A stretch of 26,933 nucleotides of DNA from an uncultured Rhodospirillaceae bacterium (lineage in GTDB: Bacteria; Pseudomonadota; Alphaproteobacteria; RF32; CAG-239). The position numbers and the translations under genes are program-made. Positions 1 through 8,128 of this stretch are shown here, piece after piece; positions within the stretch are counted from its first letter, which is position 1; each line of letters opens with the position of its first letter. Below the pieces are notes generated by a model. It had not been told where the DNA came from. It saw only the letters and a program-made list of their open reading frames with translations, and did no database searches. Where the stretch lies: contig OMQI01000037.1 of the NCBI GenBank assembly GCA_900313185.1, forward strand, positions 1-26,933. The letters run 5' to 3'.

Positions 1-51
1 AATTTTAACTGGCTCAAATATATGCGGTTTGTAATTTTTTGCAAGCTATTT

Positions 52-1788
52 TTATTTGTTCAAACTCTGAATTTGATAAAATTTATAGTAAGCCCCTTTG
101 CGTTTAAGCAATTCCTCGTGAGAACCCTCTTCAATGATTTTGCCTTTATCCATAACCACCAGCCTATCCATTTCTTTTAAAGTAGACAGCCGATGAGCAA
201 TGGCAATCACTGTCTTTCCTTTCATTAACTTCTTGAGTGATTTTTGAATAAATTGTTCGCTGTCACTATCGAGTGATGAAGTCGCTTCATCTAAAATAAG
301 AATCGGAGCATTTTTCAGTATGGCTCGTGCTATTGCTATACGTTGTCTTTCGCCACCTGAAAGCATTACTCCCCGTTCTCCGACCTTACTGTCATAACCA
401 TTAGGCAATTCTTTTATAAACTCATCGGCATAGGCTTGCTTTGCTGCCTCTACAACTTCTTCATCCGAGGCATTTATATTACCGTAGCGAATGTTTTCCA
501 TAATCGTCCGATTAAACAAAGCCGTGTCTTGCGGAATAACTGCAATCTTTGCCCGCAAACTTTCCTGTCTGACTTCTTTTACATTTTCTCCGCCTACTGT
601 TACTTTTCCTTTAATTACATCAAAGTAGCGCACCAGTAATTTTATCAATGTCGATTTTCCGCTGCCGGAATGCCCGACTAATCCGACTTTCTCACCCGAT
701 TTGATTTTAAGATTAAAATTCTCAAACAAATTTTCCTTGCTCGCATAATGATATGTAATGTTATCAAAATTTATGGCTCTGCCCCGCATATTTATGTTAT
801 GGGCATCCGGTAAATCCTCCACCGCACGAGGACTGAAAACAAGCTCTAAACCGTCTTTAACCTGTCCGTATTGTTGGGCAAATTCGCCGGCAAAAAATCC
901 TATATTGTTAACTTCCATCATCAATCCGGTCAAAAGCGAGGTAGACATAACCACATCTGCCAAAACCAATCGCCCCAAATACCAATAGTAGAAAACACAA
1001 ATACTTGACAGCAAATAAACCGAATAGAATACCATCTTGCCCTGAAAATCAAATATGGCATCTTTAGTACGCTCTTTCTGCTCGGCTCTTACTGCCGTAC
1101 GTAATACGTGATAAAATCGCCCTTTCTCGTAGAAATAATTGGCAAAACTTTTAACTAAATCCGAGTTGGTAACCGTATCAATAAAAACCCCGTCCGTTTC
1201 GGCATGAAAACGTGCACGTTTTTCGGAAAATGAACCTATTTTACGGCGAATTAATATAATCACTGTCATAAAAATCAAATTCAATACCGTTATAACCAGT
1301 CCCATTTGTAAATCAGCACGGCATATCAAAAACAAACTGACCAATATTCCGGTAATCGGGCGAATAAGTCCGAATACTATGTGGGCATATATTTCACGGA
1401 TACCGCTGACAATATTTTTGGTTTTAGAAGCAATCTTTCCGGCCATTTCTTCATTGAAAAAATGCACCGACTGGTGATGTATGGCCACAAAAATATCCTT
1501 ATACACCAAACTGCAAAAATAAGGCATAAATTTTCCACCCACATAGCGCCACACTAAATTGGCTATGCCTTCAAACAATAAAAATGCGGCCAATAAACAA
1601 ATATAAAATATTATTTGTGATAATACTGCCTTATCTTGAGTATATTGCGGCAAAACCCCGATAACTTGCGACATAGCAAAAACTTCGCCTCTATCAGCGA
1701 CTGCTCTGGCTATTATGGCAAACAATATAACTCCTGCCATAAGTTTGGTTTTGCGTAAATATTTCAGGATAAAGGCAAATACATTCAT
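52..1788 (-). CDS. ABC exporter half-transporter (fused permease and ATPase)
   Basis: Inner-membrane ATP-driven exporter of the MsbA/multidrug type, with the membrane domain (about residues 1-320) fused to one nucleotide-binding domain (about 335-578). Visible motifs: Walker A GHSGSGKST (372-380), Q-loop Gln420, signature LSGGE (476-480), Walker B ILILDE (496-501) and H-loop His532. All catalytic residues are present, so it should be active as a homodimer or with a partner. At 578 residues it is a normal full-length half-transporter. The start ATG overlaps the stop of the upstream LOG-family gene in an ATGA, so translation is coupled; this is the last gene of a five-gene minus-strand operon. 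The substrate cannot be read from sequence. MsbA-like lipid flipping is possible, but the N-terminal half is not recognisable enough to assign it. No hairpin terminator was seen in the 51 bases after the stop. Confidence 0.93.
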   Translation of the reverse strand: MNVFAFILKYLRKTKLMAGVILFAIIARAVADRGEVFAMSQVIGVLPQYTQDKAVLSQIIFYICLLAAFLLFEGIANLVWRYVGGKFMPYFCSLVYKDIFVAIHHQSVHFFNEEMAGKIASKTKNIVSGIREIYAHIVFGLIRPITGILVSLFLICRADLQMGLVITVLNLIFMTVIILIRRKIGSFSEKRARFHAETDGVFIDTVTNSDLVKSFANYFYEKGRFYHVLRTAVRAEQKERTKDAIFDFQGKMVFYSVYLLSSICVFYYWYLGRLVLADVVMSTSLLTGLMMEVNNIGFFAGEFAQQYGQVKDGLELVFSPRAVEDLPDAHNINMRGRAINFDNITYHYASKENLFENFNLKIKSGEKVGLVGHSGSGKSTLIKLLVRYFDVIKGKVTVGGENVKEVRQESLRAKIAVIPQDTALFNRTIMENIRYGNINASDEEVVEAAKQAYADEFIKELPNGYDSKVGERGVMLSGGERQRIAIARAILKNAPILILDEATSSLDSDSEQFIQKSLKKLMKGKTVIAIAHRLSTLKEMDRLVVMDKGKIIEEGSHEELLKRKGAYYKFYQIQSLNK

Positions 1789-2807
1789 TCTAAAATATTT
1801 CTCCGGCGACTCTTTAATTCTGCCAATTTCTCGCTGACTTTACCGGTATCTCTACCTGTTTTTGCCAGCCTGTCATACATTTTCATTATTTCGTGTTCCA
1901 GATATGCGGTTTCAATTTCATTTTGCATAAACTGTTTGTCTTCTTCCGAACCGTCTGTCAAAAATATATCAATATGCTTTACACAATCTTCAACATTCAT
2001 ATGACGCTCGGTTTTTTGCTTTATAAAATACGGAAGTTCATAAACTAACTTGCGAGAACTGAGGTATGCCTCTCTGCCGTTTCGAGATTTATCATAGCGA
2101 ACTTTCAGTAATCTGAATGCTATTTCCAACTCTTCGGCATTATCAACCACAATAAACGGTATCGGGTCAGAAAACTCCTCATGAGCAATAAACTTCAAAT
2201 ACTCCAATAAATGGTGAAAAAAGCCGTTAATATTGTATATTATGAATGGTTTCATCGGTAACATTTCATCCTGCATTGCCACGCAATCATAGGCAAGCTC
2301 ATCCAAAGTTCCCACTCCTCCCGGTGCAAAAACCACAAAATCGGCATTAAGAAGCTTTTGTTTTCTTTCCTCCAAAGTTTGAGCAACAACTACTTCCATT
2401 TTTTGGATTAAATCATCGTCATTGGAATAAAGCGAAAAATATTTTGCGGTGGTAATTCCCTGAATCGGGCATCCCTCTTCCTTACAAGTATGTTTTTCTT
2501 CCCAACCGTCAAGAACGCCTCTGGCCACGGCTCCCATAATTCCGCTGTTGGATAAACCGAAATCCAACTTAAAATTCATCTCTACGATTTTTTTGCCCAA
2601 ATTATATGCTTCTCTGGCATATATTTCATCATTACCTGAACGAGAACCGCCGGCTACAAAAACTCTGATACCGTCTTTAACGTTCTCTTGTTTAAAATGC
2701 TCGATAACCTCATCTTCCCTAGGATTTGCCGGTGTAAATGCTTTTTTATCGACTTTTTTTCCGCCGTTACCTTCGCTTAACTCGTGAAGCCTACTGTGTT
2801 TTTTCAT
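1785..2807 (-). CDS. LOG-family (TIGR00730-type) nucleotide phosphoribohydrolase homologue
   Basis: Predicted cytoplasmic Rossmann-fold protein of the LOG/'lysine decarboxylase-like' family. Known members hydrolyse nucleoside 5'-monophosphates to free base and ribose 5-phosphate. The family motif PGGxGTxxE appears as PGGVGTLDE (162-170), preceded by an Arg/Lys-containing helix (EERKQK, about 147-152). The first nucleotide-binding loop appears as GLSNSGIMGAVA (84-95), where LOG proteins usually carry a Gly-rich GGGxxGLMG. At 340 residues it is longer than the roughly 190-residue minimal LOG proteins, with about 45 extra residues at the N terminus and a helical, charged C-terminal region of about 100 residues. 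The start ATG has GAGGAG nine bases upstream. The tgt stop is 3 bases before the start and the ABC gene overlaps its end by 4 bases. The exact substrate is unknown. Confidence 0.85.
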   Translation of the reverse strand: MKKHSRLHELSEGNGGKKVDKKAFTPANPREDEVIEHFKQENVKDGIRVFVAGGSRSGNDEIYAREAYNLGKKIVEMNFKLDFGLSNSGIMGAVARGVLDGWEEKHTCKEEGCPIQGITTAKYFSLYSNDDDLIQKMEVVVAQTLEERKQKLLNADFVVFAPGGVGTLDELAYDCVAMQDEMLPMKPFIIYNINGFFHHLLEYLKFIAHEEFSDPIPFIVVDNAEELEIAFRLLKVRYDKSRNGREAYLSSRKLVYELPYFIKQKTERHMNVEDCVKHIDIFLTDGSEEDKQFMQNEIETAYLEHEIMKMYDRLAKTGRDTGKVSEKLAELKSRRRNILE

Positions 2808-2810
2808 CGC

Positions 2811-3935
2811 TTACAGCTCCTCAATATCTCCTTTTGCCTGATTTTCATAAAACTCATCGGCAAACTGACTAAGTGTATCATTTTTTATGGCATTTCGCAA
2901 GCCCTGCATTAAACGCTCGTAGTAGCGAACATTATGCCACGTTAAAAGCATAATTCCCAACACTTCGTTACATTTCTGCAAGTGATGTATATAAGCACGG
3001 GAATAATGCGTGCATAACGGACAATCACATCCCTCTTCCAAAGGACGAGGATCCTCTTTATGGCGTGAATTTCTTATATTAATCGGTCCGTATTTGGTAA
3101 ATGCCTGTGCAGTACGCCCCGAACGGGTCGGCATCACGCAATCAAACATATCAACACCACGCAAAACCGCACCGACAATATCATCGGGACGCCCTACACC
3201 CATTAAATAACGCGGTTTATCCTCCGGTAACATTTGCGGGGCGTAGTCAAGAACTTCAAACATTTTTTCCTGTCCTTCACCAATTGCCAATCCGCCGATT
3301 GCATATCCGTCAAAACCGATTTTCTTCAAAGCTTCCGCCGATTCTTCACGTAAATCACGGAAGACATTGCCTTGCTGTATTCCAAATATTCCGTAGCCTT
3401 CCCGGTCAATAAAAGCGTCTTTACTGCGTTTAGCCCAGCGCATTGACATCCGCATTGATTTGGCACAATCTTCATAAGTGGACGGATATGGTGTGCATTC
3501 ATCCATACACATCGTAATATTGGAATCCAATTTATGTTGTATTTTAATGGCTTCTTCCGGACTTAAGAAATATTTTCTGCCGTCTATATGCGAACTGAAA
3601 GTAACTCCGTCTTCCTTAATTTTACGCAAACCGCTTAAACTCATCACTTGAAAACCGCCGGAATCGGTTAATATAGGCTTGTTCCAATTCATAAACTTGT
3701 GCAAACCGCCCATTTTTTCCACTAAATCAGCACCGGGACGCAACATCAAATGATAGGTATTACCCAACAATATCTCGGCACCGGTTGCTGCTACACTTTC
3801 CGGCATCATTGCCTTAACGGTCCCGCAAGTTCCTACCGGCATAAACGCCGGAGTATTCACCGTGCCGTGTTTGGTTATCAAACGACCTAATCTTGATTTG
3901 CCGACTTTTTTATCTATTTCAAACTTTAATCCCAT
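2811..3935 (-). CDS. tgt: tRNA-guanine transglycosylase (queuine tRNA-ribosyltransferase)
   Basis: Exchanges guanine 34 in the anticodon of Asp, Asn, His and Tyr tRNAs for preQ1 on the queuosine pathway. It is a cytoplasmic TIM-barrel enzyme. Visible signatures: LTDSGGFQVMSL with general acid/base Asp91, LMGVGRPDDIV, FDCVMPTRSGRT containing the nucleophilic Asp, and the C-terminal zinc site CDCPLC followed by a downstream His. I chose the ATG at 3935 (374 residues), not the upstream in-frame ATG at 3968. The later start has AAGGA ten bases upstream and gives the usual N terminus. The earlier one would overlap the preceding gene by 32 bases and add an atypical 11 residues. It lies 1 base after the stop of the J-domain gene. 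No other queuosine genes are in the window. Confidence 0.95.
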   Translation of the reverse strand: MGLKFEIDKKVGKSRLGRLITKHGTVNTPAFMPVGTCGTVKAMMPESVAATGAEILLGNTYHLMLRPGADLVEKMGGLHKFMNWNKPILTDSGGFQVMSLSGLRKIKEDGVTFSSHIDGRKYFLSPEEAIKIQHKLDSNITMCMDECTPYPSTYEDCAKSMRMSMRWAKRSKDAFIDREGYGIFGIQQGNVFRDLREESAEALKKIGFDGYAIGGLAIGEGQEKMFEVLDYAPQMLPEDKPRYLMGVGRPDDIVGAVLRGVDMFDCVMPTRSGRTAQAFTKYGPINIRNSRHKEDPRPLEEGCDCPLCTHYSRAYIHHLQKCNEVLGIMLLTWHNVRYYERLMQGLRNAIKNDTLSQFADEFYENQAKGDIEEL

Positions 3936-3936
3936 A

Positions 3937-5088
3937 TTACAATTGTCCTTTATAAACGTGGCTGCCAAACGGAACCGGATCTCCGATACCTTTTTGAGTT
4001 TTGTTTTTTTCTATATAGCCCATTTCGCCGTTGTCCAACATTATTTGATACCAACTCTTATCAGGCGTATATCCGGTAATACGAACTGTCTGATTTGCCT
4101 TTCCTTCCACCATTGGAGAATAACGAACATCCGGTCCGTTATAAATTGTGCAATTCTGTGTTAAATGAACCAGATATTCTTTGCTCATTGCATCACTGTC
4201 GGTTTTCATAATTTTATTTTCAACCATATCGGTAGCCACCAAACGCCCGCTTAAAACACGTTCTTCATAATAACCTTTTTCGCTTGATTTCAATGATAAA
4301 ATACCTTGACCGGCAAATAACATTAATACACTCATCACCAAACACAATACTAAAAATATCGGAAACAAATATTGTCGGCGTACCAATTCTGCCGAATTCC
4401 ACCGTGGAATTTTTACGGTCTTTTTAGGCTGGAATCCCAATTTATCGGCAAATGTTGCAATTCTTTGCCGTAAATACTCATTGTTTGCCGCCAATGCTTC
4501 TGCCTGTTTGGCGTAAATCCAAGCCATTTCAATGTTATTTTCCTGCTCGTATGCCACCGCATTATGAATTAATAATTTTAAATTATCATAATTATCGGCG
4601 GAAACCTCTTTCAAATTAAATTTAATCGCTTTTTTGGTAATCGCAAAACCGGATTTTCCCCACCAGCCTAAAAGCCAATTGTTTATAGATGTAGAAAGCA
4701 CCATATTACAGGCTTCTCTGATATTGCAAATATCTTTACTTTCTCTTGAATTTCCTTTTTTAACGGTAACTTGTCTTAATACACGCAAAGCTTTATCATC
4801 TTTTCCCGACTGGTTTTTATATATTTTCAGCGAACCCAAGGCCGGAAAATCGCTTTCTCCATACACACAGGAAAGTAAATCATATTCCATTCTTAACTTT
4901 TCATCTTTTAACACATCGTAAGCTACCGACACCTTTTGAAACATCTCAAGGGCACGTGGATTTTCATTATGATCGGGGTGCCAATACTTGGCTTTTTCAT
5001 AGTATTGTCTTTTAATTACGGAACTATCTGCACTGGGATGAACTTCAAGAGCTGCATAATATCCCAAAGCATCGGCATTCTTACTCAT
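3937..5088 (-). CDS. Membrane-anchored J-domain protein with C-terminal SH3-like domain
   Basis: A 383-residue protein with three visible parts. Residues 9-70 form a J domain with the HPD tripeptide (37-39) needed to stimulate DnaK/Hsp70. Residues 71-230 are a helical region without a recognised family, containing a tetratricopeptide-like stretch around 170-210. A single hydrophobic helix at about 241-261 follows the basic RRQ. The C-terminal part at about 309-362 reads as a bacterial SH3-like fold (NCTIYNGPDVRYSPMVEG and DKSWYQIMLDNGEMGYIEKN). By the positive-inside rule the J domain would be cytoplasmic and the SH3 domain periplasmic. It lacks the Gly/Phe and zinc-finger regions of DnaJ, so it is a specialised co-chaperone, not dnaJ. 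Its ATG overlaps the stop of the ParA-like gene (ATGA) and has AAGGAG seven bases upstream. The client is unknown. Confidence 0.8.
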   Translation of the reverse strand: MSKNADALGYYAALEVHPSADSSVIKRQYYEKAKYWHPDHNENPRALEMFQKVSVAYDVLKDEKLRMEYDLLSCVYGESDFPALGSLKIYKNQSGKDDKALRVLRQVTVKKGNSRESKDICNIREACNMVLSTSINNWLLGWWGKSGFAITKKAIKFNLKEVSADNYDNLKLLIHNAVAYEQENNIEMAWIYAKQAEALAANNEYLRQRIATFADKLGFQPKKTVKIPRWNSAELVRRQYLFPIFLVLCLVMSVLMLFAGQGILSLKSSEKGYYEERVLSGRLVATDMVENKIMKTDSDAMSKEYLVHLTQNCTIYNGPDVRYSPMVEGKANQTVRITGYTPDKSWYQIMLDNGEMGYIEKNKTQKGIGDPVPFGSHVYKGQL

Positions 5089-5870
5089 ACATTTTCTCCT
5101 TGTTTCACTAATCGGTTGGCAATTTGCATAATATCTTCGGCAGCTTCGGAAGAAGGATACTTATTCAACAGCAAAACGTGATTATTAATTGCATCTCGCA
5201 CTCGAGTATCACGACGCACCACTCCCAATAGGGGCGGAATTACCTTTATATATTGCTCGCAAGCGTGGCGCAAAGTGTTATATGTTTGCAAACCTTCTTC
5301 GTATGAATTAGCATAATTAACAATTATTCGCAAGTTTTTATACTTAGCCGAATCGGATGTTTCTTGCAAAAAATTATATGTTGCCACCAAATTGGAAGGT
5401 TCATTGGTGCACACCAAAATCAAATCCAACGGAGTTGGCAGAAAATGTTTAAGAACCGTTTCGTCTGAAGGCATATCAATAAACGTATAATCATAATTTT
5501 GCGCTATTATTGATATTTCCTCCCGCAATATCTGCAGTTTGCCTACCGGTAAATTTTCCAAAATATTACTGCCAGGATTATCGGCTATTATATCAAATTT
5601 TTTGCGGTTAATCGGACTTATAATTTGGTTAATGGTTTTCTGTTCATCGGCAACCTGTCTTATAACTCCTTGCAGAACCATTCCCAGCTGAAAATTTGTA
5701 TTAAGCAACCCGTTATCGGCATCAAAAAGCAACACGCTGTTTTTCAAAGAATTAACTGCGTGAGCCAAAGTCAGCGCCAACCAAGTTTTACCCATACTGC
5801 CTATACCCGATGTAATGGCAATTATGTTGCGCTTTTGTTGCAAAAATAAGTTTTTATCTGTATTTATCAT
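5085..5870 (-). CDS. ParA/MinD-family ATPase, FlhG-like, with altered Walker A
   Basis: A 261-residue SIMIBI-class ATPase resembling FlhG/MinD. The P-loop reads SGIGSMGKT (21-29), where the family normally has SGKGGVGKT. The P-loop Lys28 and Thr29 are kept, but the signature lysine of the deviant Walker A is replaced by Ile23. The switch I region reads LLFDADNGLLN (47-57), and a YTFIDMPSD stretch corresponds to switch II. FlhG-like C-terminal features (LGVVRRDTRVRDAI, PSSEAAEDI) follow. There are no flagellar, chemotaxis, parB or minE genes nearby, so a role in flagellar number or division placement is not supported. First gene of the minus-strand operon, overlapping the J-domain gene by 4 bases, which suggests the two proteins work together. 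The ribosome binding site is weak. What it positions is unknown. Confidence 0.8.
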   Translation of the reverse strand: MINTDKNLFLQQKRNIIAITSGIGSMGKTWLALTLAHAVNSLKNSVLLFDADNGLLNTNFQLGMVLQGVIRQVADEQKTINQIISPINRKKFDIIADNPGSNILENLPVGKLQILREEISIIAQNYDYTFIDMPSDETVLKHFLPTPLDLILVCTNEPSNLVATYNFLQETSDSAKYKNLRIIVNYANSYEEGLQTYNTLRHACEQYIKVIPPLLGVVRRDTRVRDAINNHVLLLNKYPSSEAAEDIMQIANRLVKQGENV

Positions 5871-5929
5871 CTTGTGCTTTTTATTTTTCTCTTGTAATAT
5901 GTTACAGGATTGTCAGTTTTATGCAATCA

Positions 5930-5973
5930 GTTAAAATCTTTTTAACACAATTTATTTACATTTTATATATGAT
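5930..5973 (+). promoter_or_regulatory. Candidate promoter with overlapping inverted repeat upstream of the 6007 operon
   Basis: In the 136-base divergent gap there is an inverted repeat GTTAAAA-TCT-TTTTAAC (5930-5946). It overlaps a -35-like TTAACA (5942-5947). A -10-like TATATG (5966-5971, spacer 18) or TATGAT (5968-5973, spacer 20) follows. The arrangement would suit a repressor site, but the repeat is AT-only at its core and could be chance. No convincing promoter for the minus-strand operon could be picked out in the same gap. Confidence 0.35.
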
Positions 5974-6006
5974 ACGTTGTGCTAAGGCAAAGAAAAGGTT
6001 GGAAAA

Positions 6007-6987
6007 ATGAAAAAATTTTGGCTTATTGCTTTATTAACACTTTTAATGACATCACCTGCAAAGGCCGTCAATATGGTGCAAATTCAAGGTTATTTGGATG
6101 TTCCCATTCATATTTTGGGATTACCTGATTTTCCACCGTTTGCATACTATGAAGGAGATAACGATATTTACAATTTTCACAGTGTTTTTTTAAAGCCTGT
6201 TGTTAAAATTTTAGAGAAATATAATGTCAAAACAGAAGTTTTGCGCATTAGAGATGAAACTGTTACAGATGTAAAACTTTTACTGGTAAAAGCCAAAAGC
6301 GGTGAAGCCGAAATGTTCATAGGCGCATATTCCGATACCAAACTTTTTTCGGGATTGGACGTAATATATCCGGCAGTAATATCCAACCCGGTACATTTAA
6401 TAACTTTACCGGAAACAACGGAAAAAGTTAAAAACTATGGAGATTTGCGCAACTTAAAGGGAATTGCTTGTAAATCCGAATATTTCAGTGATTTTGTATT
6501 GCGTAAGTTCAAAGAATTAGGTATTACCTATGTTGAATCTCCATTTGAGGCTTATGAAATGATTATCACCGGCAAAGCTGATTATATGATGGGAAGCCTT
6601 TACTACAACCGTATTATGGCCAGCCGGTTCGGTGTTAACGACTATTTGACTTATTCTAAAAATCCGATTTTCAAAATCCCGTTTTTTATATCACTGTCTA
6701 AAATTATGCCGGTTCTGTCAGAGTATAAAAAAGTGTTGACCGAAGAGTTTTCAAAACCGGAATTTGCAATGGAAATCAAAAAAGAAATCTTAAATGAAGT
6801 TAATAAAGAAGTTGATAAAAATGCCGGTGTTGTACCGCCTTCTTTCATAGGCTCGCTTGAACAGTCGTCAGAAGCAGAAAATAAATATACGGATGACGAT
6901 GAGGAAGATGAAGGTATTAGCAGCGGTCATATTGTTGAACAAAAAGTTCATCAAAAAACTATTGATGAAGTCTTAGACGGAATTTAA
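6007..6987 (+). CDS. Periplasmic solute-binding-like protein (SBP_bac_3 type)
   Basis: A 326-residue exported protein. Residues 1-20 are a classical signal peptide (Lys-Lys, hydrophobic core, SPAKA cleavage site). The mature part has the pattern of family 3 extracellular solute-binding proteins: GLPDFPPFAYYEG near the start, a hinge region around FIGAYSDTKLFSG, and a second lobe with DLRNLKGIACKSEYF and a MIITGKADYMMGS segment. The C-terminal 35 residues are unusual: a highly acidic run (DDDEEDEG) then a charged tail, absent from standard binding proteins. No permease or ATPase gene is adjacent, so it may serve a transporter encoded elsewhere or be a sensor or structural protein. The start has a GGA-containing ribosome site 5 bases upstream. 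It leads a probable three-gene operon, with the next gene 15 bases downstream. The ligand is unknown. Confidence 0.75.
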   Translation: MKKFWLIALLTLLMTSPAKAVNMVQIQGYLDVPIHILGLPDFPPFAYYEGDNDIYNFHSVFLKPVVKILEKYNVKTEVLRIRDETVTDVKLLLVKAKSGEAEMFIGAYSDTKLFSGLDVIYPAVISNPVHLITLPETTEKVKNYGDLRNLKGIACKSEYFSDFVLRKFKELGITYVESPFEAYEMIITGKADYMMGSLYYNRIMASRFGVNDYLTYSKNPIFKIPFFISLSKIMPVLSEYKKVLTEEFSKPEFAMEIKKEILNEVNKEVDKNAGVVPPSFIGSLEQSSEAENKYTDDDEEDEGISSGHIVEQKVHQKTIDEVLDGI

Positions 6988-7002
6988 GGAGGTTTAAATT
7001 TT

Positions 7003-7668
7003 ATGGTTCTCTTAGTACATAGCAGTGTATTGCCGCAATGTCGAAAAATCAGAATTCTGATGGCGGAGAAAAAAATACTGTTCTTTTTGAAGGAGGAAAA
7101 TCCGTGGGCTCTTTCAAAAGACATTATGAAAATTAATCCGGCCGGCGAATTACCTATATTTATCTTTGACGGGAACATTGTTGCCGGTAATTATGCTATT
7201 ACCGAATTTTTGGAAGAAACCTACACCCAAAACCGTCTTATTAACGGAAACAACAAACAACGAGCCGAAACCAGACGCCTGTGCGATTGGTTTGATAACA
7301 AATTCCATCACGAAGTATTTCAATATATTGTCGGTGAAAAAATTTATAAACGCTTTTCATTGCGCCAACCTCCGGAATCAAAACGCATCAAAACAGGTAC
7401 CAATAACCTGCGCTTTCATCTGGAGTACATAGATTGGATTATTGAACGTAATAATTATTTGGTGGGTGACAGTTTCTCTTTGGCCGATATAAGTGCGGCG
7501 GCACAGCTTTCGGTTATAGATTATCTGGGAGATGTACCGTGGGATGACTATAAAAATGCCAAATTATGGTATTCTAAAGTTAAATCAAGACCTAGTTTCA
7601 AAGAAATATTAAACGATAGGATAAAAGGAATTTATCCTTCTAAACATTATACGGATTTGGATTTTTGA
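7003..7668 (+). CDS. Glutathione S-transferase family protein
   Basis: A 221-residue cytoplasmic protein with the two-domain GST layout. The N-terminal thioredoxin-like domain (1-80) contains KINPAGELPIF with the cis-Pro and the ENYAI-like segment VAGNYAITEFLEETY that binds the glutathione gamma-glutamyl group in this family. The helical C-terminal domain (90-215) contains the N-capping-box stretch SLADISAAAQLSVIDYL, typical of GSTs. The catalytic Ser/Cys is likely within SSVLPQCRK (8-16). The start ATG has a strong AAGGAGG ten bases upstream (6986-6992), which overlaps the stop codon of the preceding gene. The next gene starts 1 base after its stop. It could be a detoxifying transferase or a stringent-starvation-type regulatory homologue; the substrate cannot be told. 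Confidence 0.85.
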   Translation: MVLLVHSSVLPQCRKIRILMAEKKILFFLKEENPWALSKDIMKINPAGELPIFIFDGNIVAGNYAITEFLEETYTQNRLINGNNKQRAETRRLCDWFDNKFHHEVFQYIVGEKIYKRFSLRQPPESKRIKTGTNNLRFHLEYIDWIIERNNYLVGDSFSLADISAAAQLSVIDYLGDVPWDDYKNAKLWYSKVKSRPSFKEILNDRIKGIYPSKHYTDLDF

Positions 7669-7669
7669 T

Positions 7670-8128
7670 ATGAGATATGCGATTGTTTTGACCACTCTAA
7701 TTTTAGCAGCCTGTTCATCATACGGCGGGCAAGGGCAAATCATCTATAACTGGGAACGAGAAAATACCGGAATTTCCAAATTTTCCCGAGACCATTCCGA
7801 ATGTTTGAAAAAAGCTGAGGGATGGTTCCATTTACCTAATATTACAAACTGGTTTTATTCAGAAGAATATCGCTATAATATTCACGTTGATTGGCATAAA
7901 GAAAAAGGAATTTGGGCCAGTTATGTTCCTTATAAAGGGGCTTCACCGATACTTGTAAATTCAATCAGGGATTCTGCTGATTCAAATCCTCGTGATTATC
8001 GTCTGTGTATGGAAGAAAAAGGTTATTGGCATCGTACTTATGATATTCCTTCGGTTACCAATATCTTTGTATATAAGCCGCAGAAACCATCAGACCGTAT
8101 TCCGTTTGAAGAGCTTAATTATCAATAA
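7670..8128 (+). CDS. Small predicted lipoprotein of unknown function
   Basis: A 152-residue protein starting with a lipoprotein signal peptide: MRYAIVLTTLILAAC with the lipobox LAAC and acceptor Cys15. Ser follows the cysteine, which favours outer-membrane sorting. The mature part is rich in aromatic residues (many Trp and Tyr, for example WFHLPNITNWFYSEEY) and contains paired cysteines within DHSECLKKAEGW and DYRLCMEEKGYW. The latter, ending 'MEEKGY', is a pattern I associate with small outer-membrane lipoproteins of alphaproteobacteria. No domain function was recognised. The start is 1 base after the GST stop with a weak ribosome site, so translation is probably coupled. Its last 14 bases overlap the end of the convergent outer-membrane factor gene. 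Confidence 0.75.
   Translation: MRYAIVLTTLILAACSSYGGQGQIIYNWERENTGISKFSRDHSECLKKAEGWFHLPNITNWFYSEEYRYNIHVDWHKEKGIWASYVPYKGASPILVNSIRDSADSNPRDYRLCMEEKGYWHRTYDIPSVTNIFVYKPQKPSDRIPFEELNYQ

Noticed and set aside
5085..5870. Assignment as flagellar-number regulator FlhG or chromosome-partition ParA
   Set aside because: No flagellar, parB, parS or minE features are nearby and the signature lysine is missing, so only the superfamily is claimed.
7978..7994. TTCAAATCC resembling a tRNA T-loop
   Set aside because: No acceptor or anticodon stem can be formed around it and it lies within the lipoprotein coding frame.
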